A stretch of DNA of 32,574 nucleotides from a virus. Location: IMG/VR virus record IMGVR_UViG_3300010389_000070, positions 1 through 32,574 of that record; one strand, 5' to 3'. Below, piece by piece: positions 1-6,254 of the stretch; position 1 is the stretch's first letter, and each line of letters starts with the position of its first letter. The translations under genes and the position numbers were made by a program. The notes beneath the pieces were generated by a model. That model ran no database searches. It saw only the letters and a program-made list of their open reading frames with translations, and was not told the DNA's origin.

Positions 1-121
1 GCTCGCTATCTTTCATAATACGACCAGTAGACGCCATAAGGTGCCATCCCTTAGGAATCTTCTTACACTTCTCTGAAGTGAAGCAATAGTAATATCCTTT
101 CTTACAGGATTTTTTCGCCAT
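1..121 (-). CDS. Cys-containing conserved cyanophage protein, N-terminal part only
   Basis: Only the first 40 codons are in the window; the rest lies beyond position 1. The ATG follows the gp16 stop after 2 bases, so it is probably translated from the same message. The visible part is strongly basic and has three cysteines at residues 6, 13 and 19 in the pattern CKKGYYYC then CKKIPKG. I recall similar openings in hypothetical proteins of T4-like cyanophages, some followed by low-complexity tails. The place between the small terminase and the expected large terminase (gp17) would fit a head or packaging accessory protein, but this is position only. The three cysteines could bind metal; no fourth ligand is visible in the part seen. 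Function unknown. Confidence 0.7.
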   Translation of the reverse strand, partial: MAKKSCKKGYYYCFTSEKCKKIPKGWHLMASTGRIMKDSE

Positions 122-123
122 AC

Positions 124-561
124 CTATGCGTCTTGTGACTTATTATTATTTAGAAAACCTTGCTTGAGTAGTTTTGAAAGTTCACTTGTTGATCCTACAA
201 ATAATGCATTATTAGTAACATTATTAGTTGTTTGTTTTACCGAATCTTCTTCAAGATCTTTGAGTTTTTTCTGAAGATCTGCTAATTTATCTGTAGTATC
301 AGCAACACTTTTAATTAACTGTCCCGCAACTTCATATGCTCTTGGACTTGCACTCTCACCGGCAAGTTCCATAATCCCATTAATTGCTTCTTGACCTTTT
401 TCTATAAGAGAATATAAGTTTGCGCGGGTATATTCATAATCTTTTTTAATATCAGTTTTTTCAATAGGAATGGGTGGTTTCCTAATCTCTGCTGGTTCCG
501 TTTCAACAATGCTACTCTCAATATTGAGTGCCTTGTCAATAGACTCATAATTATTATCCAT
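124..561 (-). CDS. gp16: Small terminase subunit (gp16-like)
   Basis: The 145-aa product is close to T4 gp16 (about 164 aa). In T4 the small terminase forms a ring that regulates the gp17 motor and DNA cutting during head filling. Visible features are an acidic, proline-containing N-terminus (residues 1-40), a largely helical middle (about 42-110) with heptad-like leucines, including LADLQKKLKDLEED as a probable coiled coil, and a polar tail with NNVTNN. The C-terminal GSTSELSKLLKQG stretch resembles cyanophage gp16 as I recall it. The gene lies 5 bases after gp15, in T4 order (15, 16). The ATG has no clear Shine-Dalgarno sequence, so coupling to gp15 translation is likely. The call rests on synteny plus the helical layout. 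Confidence 0.88.
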   Translation of the reverse strand: MDNNYESIDKALNIESSIVETEPAEIRKPPIPIEKTDIKKDYEYTRANLYSLIEKGQEAINGIMELAGESASPRAYEVAGQLIKSVADTTDKLADLQKKLKDLEEDSVKQTTNNVTNNALFVGSTSELSKLLKQGFLNNNKSQDA

Positions 562-566
562 GGTAA

Positions 567-1412
567 TTAAATATCAGATTGGCGGGTTGGACTATAAGTT
601 TTTCCGTCTGAGAAGAATTGCCATTCTTCATCAAATCCAAAATTATCTCCTGGTTGGAGAAGATCATTATCAGTTGAGTCAATCACCCCATCATTATTTT
701 TATCCTCAAGTGCTTTTGGTGTAACTGTGTATCTTACCTCACGCTTAGCAGTTTGAATATCCGTGCTAGTGTACATATCAACTTGTACCTTACGGATAAG
801 ACCATCACTACTATCAGCAATAGGACCGAAGAGATATGTTTTTGCAGTAAACTGTAAAGTATGAATCAGTGCTCTTCTAGTATCAAAACTTCCCTCATAG
901 TCGTCTTGGAAACTCACCGAATCTAAAATGATTGGAACATCTCTCTTTTCACCAATAGAATCTACTAAATCTAGGGTAAGATTAAAATGTGGTTGAAAAT
1001 ATGGTAAAATCTGCTCTATGATTTGTAGAGAATCGTCATTTAATTTGGAAAGAATATTTAATTCAAATCCAATATTATATGGAACTGGCATAAAGACTTT
1101 CTTTACTTTACTGCCATCATCACAAGTTTTAAATGTTTGTATTAAACTCGTCTTTCTTGTTGAGTCATACTGAATAGATGTCATCTCAAATGACATTCTT
1201 GGCATAGTAATCTGAATCGGTTTATTTAACTCAGATTGTTGTGTAATTTTTGCTAGAAATTTTTGAACAGGACCATATGCCAATGGTACTTTCATATCAC
1301 TAACACTATTCCCATCACCATCTGCGTGGCGAATATGTATATCATTAAATAATGTTCCAAACGATATGATCGTTTTTCTAATTATTTCGTGATAATAATA
1401 TTTTCCTAACAT
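567..1412 (-). CDS. gp15: Tail sheath stabilizer / tail completion protein (gp15-like)
   Basis: The 281-aa length is close to T4 gp15 (272 aa). In T4, gp15 forms a hexameric ring on the last sheath and tube rings and joins the tail to the neck. The N-terminus (LGKYYYHEIIRKTIISFG) and the following KVPLAYGPVQKFLAKI segment are characteristic of the family. MPRMSFEM and MPVPYNIGFEL further in also fit it. Near the C-terminus, about residues 236-252, a DKNNDGVIDSTD segment has the DxNxDG spacing of a calcium-binding loop; calcium binding is inference. The start codon overlaps the gp14 stop by one base (TAATG), which suggests translational coupling. A possible extra late promoter lies inside gp14 at 1491-1498. 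Confidence 0.93.
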   Translation of the reverse strand: MLGKYYYHEIIRKTIISFGTLFNDIHIRHADGDGNSVSDMKVPLAYGPVQKFLAKITQQSELNKPIQITMPRMSFEMTSIQYDSTRKTSLIQTFKTCDDGSKVKKVFMPVPYNIGFELNILSKLNDDSLQIIEQILPYFQPHFNLTLDLVDSIGEKRDVPIILDSVSFQDDYEGSFDTRRALIHTLQFTAKTYLFGPIADSSDGLIRKVQVDMYTSTDIQTAKREVRYTVTPKALEDKNNDGVIDSTDNDLLQPGDNFGFDEEWQFFSDGKTYSPTRQSDI

Positions 1413-2851
1413 TAATAAGTACCAAATGGATTTGATTCAGTGAAATCTAGGAGATCATCTCCCAGTTTTTCAAATTCATCGTTTTCAGTGTATTTATCAT
1501 AAATATCATCCTGCGTATAAGTTAAGACAGGATAAGACGCTCCAGAAGTCTTACCAATGACACTCTCGCCTGGATAGAATCCAATTTGAGTGTCTGCTAT
1601 ACCAACATTAGAAATCTTAAGGATCTTAGTATCTTCATCCCATTCTTTGACTCTTGCTTCCAGCATTGATCTGGATCCGATAACAACTTCGTTAAACAGG
1701 TAAGTTCCAACTCCAGATAGTGTTTCTGGATCTGCAATGGTAACGGTTGGGTCAGAACTATATCCTCTACCTGGATCTTTGATGTAGATTGCCTTGACAA
1801 TCTTATCAGATCCGTCGTAACCAATAGATGCGATACCAACAGCAGTTTTTGCAATACCACTGTTTGGTGGACCAGAAATAGTTACAATAGGTGTTGTACT
1901 GTAACCAACACCACCATCAGTAATTGTAATTCTAATTACACCCTGACCTGAAGTAACAATAGAAGCAGTTGCTGCTGCCCCAACGCCACCTCCACCAGTA
2001 ATTGTGATTGTCGGTGCAACAGTATATCCAGCACCTGCATTTGTCAGAAGAATCTTATCAATAGAAGTTACTCCACCTCTCGTTGTTAAGAATCCAACTG
2101 CAGTTGCATTATCTCCAACTTGACCTGTCGGAGAAGAAGTAATTCCAATTGTTGGAACTGAAGTAAATCCACTACCATCATTGTTTAAATAAATTTCGGA
2201 AACATAACCACTTGGAACTGTTCCTGCAATAACTGCCGATGCGGTTGCAGTTCTACCAACACCAATTAATTGGAGTGTAGTAATATATCCTTCATCTTGA
2301 ATTTGAGTATCGATTTCCTCAATCGTAGTATCAAGAACCTCATCTTCATATTCAAAGAGTTCACATTTGAGTTGATATACGTAATTTTTTCCTAACTGGT
2401 AGAAAGGATCTTCATGCTCAACAAATTTAACTTCGAAAAGTCTTTGCCCCAATGGAAAATAAACAAGATCTCCTTCTCTGGGTCTTGTTGGGGTTGGCAT
2501 TATAGAATCTTCAGTTCCGTCGTCCTGACCTGCCATAAATGGTGCAATAAAATCCTCAAATCTCTCTTTGGAGATTGTAAGAATCAATTCGTCTCTAACA
2601 CTTACACCAAACTTTGTTAAGATATCTCCAGCACCACCATATCCCTCAAAGGTGTTTACATATGCTTCAATTGCAAAGTTATCATCAAATTTTGAAGTTT
2701 GTACCTCTTCAATAATTGTCTTTGTGTTTACATATTTTCTTGGAATATAAGTAACTTCCACACCATGAAACTTCAGGTGTTCATTAATGATATCTTGGAC
2801 TAATCTCTGCTCAGATGCAGTCCCCTGTAAAAAGAAAGGATTAAGTGCCAT
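1412..2851 (-). CDS. gp14: Neck protein gp14 with an inserted GxGY repeat region
   Basis: The product is 479 aa, against 256 aa for T4 gp14, which with gp13 forms the neck that closes the filled head and binds the tail. The family core shows at the N-terminus: NPFFLQGTASEQRLVQDIIN, VEVTYIPRKYV, FDDNFAIEAYVNTFEGYGGAGD and LTKFGVSVRDEL. It resumes after residue 380 with VVIGSRSMLEARVKEWD and a C-terminal ESNPFGTY. Between about residues 215 and 378 sit four repeats with anchors GSGFTSVP (229), GAGYTVAP (276), GVGYSTTP (317) and GRGYSSDP (364), spaced 41-47 residues. This insertion accounts for most of the extra length. The start overlaps the gp13 stop by one base (TAATG). Confidence 0.95.
   Translation of the reverse strand: MALNPFFLQGTASEQRLVQDIINEHLKFHGVEVTYIPRKYVNTKTIIEEVQTSKFDDNFAIEAYVNTFEGYGGAGDILTKFGVSVRDELILTISKERFEDFIAPFMAGQDDGTEDSIMPTPTRPREGDLVYFPLGQRLFEVKFVEHEDPFYQLGKNYVYQLKCELFEYEDEVLDTTIEEIDTQIQDEGYITTLQLIGVGRTATASAVIAGTVPSGYVSEIYLNNDGSGFTSVPTIGITSSPTGQVGDNATAVGFLTTRGGVTSIDKILLTNAGAGYTVAPTITITGGGGVGAAATASIVTSGQGVIRITITDGGVGYSTTPIVTISGPPNSGIAKTAVGIASIGYDGSDKIVKAIYIKDPGRGYSSDPTVTIADPETLSGVGTYLFNEVVIGSRSMLEARVKEWDEDTKILKISNVGIADTQIGFYPGESVIGKTSGASYPVLTYTQDDIYDKYTENDEFEKLGDDLLDFTESNPFGTY
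1491..1498 (-). promoter_or_regulatory. Candidate internal late promoter GATAAATA before gp15
   Basis: The minus-strand motif lies inside the gp14 coding region, about 78 bases before the gp15 ATG. It fits the late core but is within coding sequence. Confidence 0.3.
1718..2188 (-). repeat. Four GxGYxxxPxxxI repeats within gp14
   Basis: The encoded segment, about residues 222-378, holds four copies of a short unit: a valine/isoleucine strand, then N/D-x-G-x-G-Y/F, then three residues, proline, and an alternating T/I strand followed by a Gly/Ala-rich turn. Spacing between the aromatic anchors is 47, 41 and 47 residues. The composition suggests a beta-solenoid or stacked beta-hairpin. The same unit occurs in the gp7-like, gp8 and gp10-like proteins of this window. 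Confidence 0.85.
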
Positions 2852-3714
2852 TATCCAATAAAGTCGAGAGGTGGAAGTTCATATTCCATTGACATTCTTG
2901 ATTTAATGTCATTCAATTCCTGTTCTGCTTGCTGATAGATTTCTCCACCATTTAATTCAATTCCTCCAGGAAGTTTGACCCCCCTAAACTTACTTAAGTT
3001 TTGTCCCCACTGACGCTTTATGAGAGCGGTCAAATATCTCTTAACAAAACTATCGTTGTAAATCTGTGAGAAAGATCCTGGATCTAATGCTCTATAGCAC
3101 TCAAGAACAATAAAATCATCGACAGTTTGTGCTCCCCAATCAATATCCAAATATAATCTATCTTGTCTCTTATTAAATCTTATTTGTTTATCTGTAGTTA
3201 ACAGAAAATCAATATCCTCAAGGTATGTCTTGACCATTGAGTATTGTAGTAATTCAACTGAGTTAAAATAGTATAAGTCATTCAAAAATAGTTGATACTT
3301 AATACTGAACATTCCACCAGAAATGGAACTAGTATCAAACTTAAATATTCTTTCAACTCCGATTACCGAATCTGGAACTTGAATAAAATTTGAATTTTCG
3401 TAAAAGTTAAATGTGGTGGCAGCAATACCTGTGGAAGTTGCTGTAGTAGTTACAATTCCTACTCCAGTTGTCCCATTTACGGTATTTGAACCAGCAGTAA
3501 CAGCACCTATTCCCCTATCAATATCGTCTTGAGTAATTTTATACTTAAGGTACATTTTTTCAACACCATCATAATGACGCTCGTTGAAATATTGAATGGT
3601 ATCATCAACTAGATCGTCGATTTGATCGTCATCAACGTTAATCTCCAACACTGGAGCACCAAGTTGACGCAAGCAGTAGTCAATTAAACCTTGTCTAGTT
3701 GATGGTTTTGCCAT
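2851..3714 (-). CDS. gp13: Neck protein gp13
   Basis: The 287-aa product is close to T4 gp13 (309 aa), the partner of gp14 in the neck complex that seals the packaged head. The N-terminus is diagnostic of cyanophage gp13: STRQGLIDYCLRQLGAPVLE, then INVDDDQIDDLVDDTIQYF and NERHYDGVEKMYLKYKIT. After a Thr/Gly/Val-rich stretch at about 70-100, which may be a lineage-specific loop, the conserved body continues with IQVPDSVIGVERIFKFD and IDFLLTTDKQIRFNKRQDR. A C-terminal KRQWGQNLSKFRGVKLPGG and a helix with QQAEQELNDIKSRM complete it. It lies 1 base after the 62-aa gene and shares a TAATG overlap with gp14. Confidence 0.94.
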   Translation of the reverse strand: MAKPSTRQGLIDYCLRQLGAPVLEINVDDDQIDDLVDDTIQYFNERHYDGVEKMYLKYKITQDDIDRGIGAVTAGSNTVNGTTGVGIVTTTATSTGIAATTFNFYENSNFIQVPDSVIGVERIFKFDTSSISGGMFSIKYQLFLNDLYYFNSVELLQYSMVKTYLEDIDFLLTTDKQIRFNKRQDRLYLDIDWGAQTVDDFIVLECYRALDPGSFSQIYNDSFVKRYLTALIKRQWGQNLSKFRGVKLPGGIELNGGEIYQQAEQELNDIKSRMSMEYELPPLDFIG

Positions 3715-3715
3715 A

Positions 3716-3904
3716 TTACTTTGTCTCTAGTTGTGCCTTAAGATTGGCGTTTTCTTCGAGCAGTGCTTCTACTTGTGATTTATAATCTTGAGACAAAGTA
3801 CTTAACTTTGCCTCAAGCAGAACGTTTTGATTTGTTAATGTTGCTAATTTGGAATTATAAAGTTTAATAAGAACATTTACATCCACTTCATTTTGTTGTT
3901 CCAT
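3716..3904 (-). CDS. 62-aa coiled-coil protein, unknown function
   Basis: Almost the whole protein is predicted by eye to be one amphipathic helix. After residue 8, hydrophobic residues recur in heptads (LIKLYNSKLATL, VLLEAKLSTLSQDY, VEALLEENANLKAQLE), typical of a parallel coiled coil. No signal peptide or membrane segment is seen. It sits between the fibre-like gene (3 bases before) and gp13 (1 base after), roughly where T4 has the fibritin region, but it is far too short to be fibritin. A small oligomerisation or chaperone role for the neighbouring fibre is possible but unproven. The GGAGGA in the last codons of the upstream gene is its best ribosome-binding site. Confidence 0.8.
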   Translation of the reverse strand: MEQQNEVDVNVLIKLYNSKLATLTNQNVLLEAKLSTLSQDYKSQVEALLEENANLKAQLETK

Positions 3905-3907
3905 GTA

Positions 3908-5614
3908 TCAGAAAGTTCCTCCGTCAAGAGTTGAAGTCCAGTGTGGTTTATTAGTATATATGTCGGTGATTGTATTGGGAACTGAAGCAAGATTTGTAAT
4001 AAATCCGTTCTGACCTTCTCTTCTCAGATTGCTTCCAGTAGTAAATGTACCCTCAATACCAACAAGACTGACTTGAGTTGATCCAGATACACCTTGCTCA
4101 ACCACACCATATGCACCACTGGTATCTTGTCTAATAATATCACCAGCAGAAGCAGTAATTGCTACGCTAAGATCAAATGTCTTTTTAGTGATTGCAGTTA
4201 AAACTTGCTTTGAAGTGAAAACTGGAGAGGCAACAGCATTTGTAGATCTTTGAAGACCAGTGCTGTCAAAATAGACAACACCACCAGTTGCATAATCACC
4301 AGACTGATAGTAAATACCTTTGATATCAAGGAAACCTTTGGTTCCTGCTACAACACTATTGGCAATAGTAGCGTCGGGAACATATACCCATCTTCTGCTA
4401 TCGTCAGCGTGAGTTCCGTGGTTATCTACTCCAGCAGTACTGGTGGCAATGGAGTCATCCTCCATACCAAAGAATCCAGTTTCATTATCTGCAACGCCAC
4501 TTCCACTATTGTATGCAAAAGAAATACCTCTATCGGTATTGCTATCGTATGCATGAGTAATTGTTACTTGCTCAGTCGTTGAAATACCAGCAGTCGTGTT
4601 AGCACTGATAGTAACTACTTTTGTGCCAGTATTATATGCTGTAATTGAAGTTGAACTAGGAATATTTGCATGAGCAATTATATCCCCAGTATTAATACCA
4701 ACAACTGAATCGAGAGTAATTAAGTTTGCACCACTAGCAACGGTTGCCATAACCGTTCTTGTGCTTGTTACATCGCCAATATGTAAGATCGGATCATTTA
4801 TCGTCTTCTGTGTCGAGTTAATGGTAGTGGTTGTACCATCAACTTGTAAGTTACCTTTAATAATAACAGTTCCTTCATTACTCAATCCATCGGGATATGG
4901 ATCAATGTAGATTGTATCATTACTTCCTGGAATACTGGAAATAATGTTATCTTCGATTCTAATTAAATCGAATATTGAACTTCCATCTACACTAAAGTTT
5001 CCACCAACATTCAGATTTTTTTCAATACCAACACCACCTTCTACAATTAATGCACCAGTGTCCTTATCGACAGACTCTGTAACAACATTAATACGGAAGT
5101 CAGCACCAGTATAAGTAAACTGATCTACTCCATTCTCATCATATTCAAATTTTGCGTTCTTATCATCACCAAAGGTGAGGAATGTATCGTCTGGAATCTG
5201 AATTTCACCAATTCCATTTGGATCGAGTACAATATCTCCGTCAGTATCTGTTGACGAAATTGTATTGGTGTCGATTCTTAAGTTATCGACGTTCCACTGA
5301 TCTACTTTCAGTGAAGAAGCACCACCAAGACCAGTGTTTGGCAGTGGTTCCATAACGGCAACAACGCCACCGTCTTGGTTTCTTGTGTTTTGTACACCTG
5401 CAACAGCACCTGGATCGTGCTCCATCATTGAGGTGTAGTAATATCCACCAACTGGGTTGGCGTTAGTACCATCATCTCCAAGGAAAATTCTGTCCTTGTA
5501 CTGATTAGTTCCTCCGAAACTACCAATACCGGTTACATATCCAAATTCACCCCATTGTAGGGTGGATGGTTTGCTAGTACCCGAGGATCTTTTAATCCTG
5601 ATAATACTTGCCAT
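3908..5614 (-). CDS. Fibre-like virion structural protein
   Basis: This 568-aa protein is built of phage-fibre motifs. The N-terminus ASIIRIKRSSGTSKPSTL with GEFGYV resembles tail-fibre openings that display an array of grid-like features. A repeated beta framework follows: DTDGDIVLDPNGIGEIQIPD, then TGALIVEGGVGIEKNLNVGG, then EGTVIIKGNLQVDGTTTTIN. Near residue 270 begins NDPILHIGD, and at about 353 DSNTDRGISFAYNSG with TGFFGMED; these two parts are normally adjacent in this motif, and about 70 residues of Thr/Ile/Val-rich sequence are inserted between them. The protein ends DGGTF. It lies in the place of T4 genes 11, 12 and wac. Probably an accessory or short tail fibre; receptor binding is inference. 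Confidence 0.75.
   Translation of the reverse strand: MASIIRIKRSSGTSKPSTLQWGEFGYVTGIGSFGGTNQYKDRIFLGDDGTNANPVGGYYYTSMMEHDPGAVAGVQNTRNQDGGVVAVMEPLPNTGLGGASSLKVDQWNVDNLRIDTNTISSTDTDGDIVLDPNGIGEIQIPDDTFLTFGDDKNAKFEYDENGVDQFTYTGADFRINVVTESVDKDTGALIVEGGVGIEKNLNVGGNFSVDGSSIFDLIRIEDNIISSIPGSNDTIYIDPYPDGLSNEGTVIIKGNLQVDGTTTTINSTQKTINDPILHIGDVTSTRTVMATVASGANLITLDSVVGINTGDIIAHANIPSSTSITAYNTGTKVVTISANTTAGISTTEQVTITHAYDSNTDRGISFAYNSGSGVADNETGFFGMEDDSIATSTAGVDNHGTHADDSRRWVYVPDATIANSVVAGTKGFLDIKGIYYQSGDYATGGVVYFDSTGLQRSTNAVASPVFTSKQVLTAITKKTFDLSVAITASAGDIIRQDTSGAYGVVEQGVSGSTQVSLVGIEGTFTTGSNLRREGQNGFITNLASVPNTITDIYTNKPHWTSTLDGGTF
3918..3923 (-). promoter_or_regulatory. Shine-Dalgarno inside the end of the fibre-like gene
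   Basis: On the minus strand the bases encoding the C-terminal DGGTF contain GGAGG, 13 bases before the ATG of the 62-aa gene. The spacing is longer than ideal, but no better site exists between it and the start. Confidence 0.45.
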
Positions 5615-5615
5615 G

Positions 5616-5843
5616 TCAGAAATTTCCTCCGTTGATGTCTAAATTCTGCGTTGCGCCTGGCGTCAGGGTAAGTGTTGCTTCCCATTTTCTGATGCTGCTG
5701 TTGTAAACTAGCACCATACCATTTTGCAAGTTAGAAGCACTAACATCACTGAGTTCTGCCAAAGAGAGACCCTGGGCACCTGCGAGAGAAGATATTACTT
5801 TTACCGCCGGTTGCTGACCTACTCTGACTTTTATTTCAGCCAT
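5616..5843 (-). CDS. 75-aa fibre-tip-like small structural protein
   Basis: The protein starts MAEIKVRVGQQPAVKVISSL and continues with LSLAELSDVSASNLQNGMVL and VYNSSIRKWEATLTLTPG, ending in LDINGGNF. The segment 'L-x-D-V-S-...-N-G-x-V-L-V-Y-N-S-x-x-x-K-W-E-A' is a recurrent tail-fibre-associated motif in cyanophages, where it often ends in NGG(N/F/H)F. Here it stands alone as a small gene in front of the fibre-like protein, which ends in the similar DGGTF. It may be a fibre subunit or a head piece for the following protein; this is inference. A perfect TATAAATA late-promoter motif lies 25 bases upstream of the ATG, so this gene probably begins a late transcript that covers the fibre and neck genes. 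Confidence 0.75.
   Translation of the reverse strand: MAEIKVRVGQQPAVKVISSLAGAQGLSLAELSDVSASNLQNGMVLVYNSSIRKWEATLTLTPGATQNLDINGGNF
5623..5630 (-). promoter_or_regulatory. Shine-Dalgarno inside the NGGNF codons
   Basis: The minus-strand GGAGGAAA encodes the Gly-Gly-Asn of the upstream C-terminus and lies about 8-11 bases before the ATG at 5614. It is one of the best ribosome-binding sites in the window, so the fibre-like protein is probably well translated. Confidence 0.6.
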
Positions 5844-5868
5844 TTATATACAGTTCAGGATGTAGAAA

Positions 5869-5876
5869 TATTTATA
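5869..5876 (-). promoter_or_regulatory. T4-type late promoter TATAAATA
   Basis: The minus strand carries an exact TATAAATA in the only non-coding gap between the 56-aa and 75-aa genes. T4-like phages use this motif as the -10-like element for late transcription with gp55. Its place in a 37-base gap in an otherwise gap-free block supports function. Confidence 0.75.
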
Positions 5877-5880
5877 TTCC

Positions 5881-6051
5881 TTAAAGTCCCAAACTACTTA
5901 CAACTTCTTGTTGTTTAAAATAGAGTTTTATGTAGGATTTAGCCAGATTTCTCAATTCCTCAACAGAAGTAATGTTGTCAACCTCTGCTGCTAGTTTGAA
6001 ATATTCAAAACTCTTGCTTAAATTTTCTAATTCAATTTTATCAGGATCCAT
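5881..6051 (-). CDS. 56-aa hypothetical protein
   Basis: A short open frame begins at an ATG inside the end of the preceding small gene, overlapping it by 11 bases, and ends in TAA just before the late promoter. The product begins MDPDKIELENLSKSFEYFKL and ends in KQQEVVSSLGL, with a charged helical body (EYFKLAAEVDN, VEELRNLAKSYIKLYF). No membrane segment or known motif is seen. The tight overlap and position in the gap argue that it is real. I do not recognise the family with certainty. It follows the gp10-like gene and its coiled-coil neighbour, so a small baseplate or assembly factor is possible, by position only. Confidence 0.72.
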   Translation of the reverse strand: MDPDKIELENLSKSFEYFKLAAEVDNITSVEELRNLAKSYIKLYFKQQEVVSSLGL

Positions 6052-6253
6052 TAGCAAGTTGCCTCAATAGTGATTTAATTTCTTCGATATCATTTTTTAT
6101 CATATCAAGTTCAGCACGCTCAGATTGTCTTCGTTGTTTCATTTTTTGATATTGAATATAACTGGCGTTATCAGTATTAATAATAGCGCCAGTATTTCTA
6201 TCTCTGAAGAGATTTTGTTCCCCTTCAACTTGAATAAAATCTTTTTCTTCCAT
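6041..6253 (-). CDS. 70-aa coiled-coil protein following the gp10-like gene
   Basis: The frame could be extended upstream to a TTG inside the end of the gp10-like gene, but I chose the ATG one base after that gene's TAA stop, giving 70 aa starting MEEKDFIQVEGEQNLFRD. The middle, NTGAIINTDNASYIQYQKMK, and the end, with an amphipathic helix LDMIKNDIEEIKSLLRQLA, look like a short family I recall from cyanophage baseplate regions (a conserved GAIINTD..SYxxY then a coiled coil). Function is unknown; a scaffolding or attachment role is inference from context. Its end overlaps the start of the 56-aa gene. Confidence 0.8.
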   Translation of the reverse strand: MEEKDFIQVEGEQNLFRDRNTGAIINTDNASYIQYQKMKQRRQSERAELDMIKNDIEEIKSLLRQLANGS

Positions 6254-6254
6254 A

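Noticed and set aside
124-561. CRISPR array or tRNA gene anywhere in the window
   Set aside because: No cloverleaf-type or regularly spaced identical DNA repeats were seen; the visible repeats are protein-level motifs with diverged codons.
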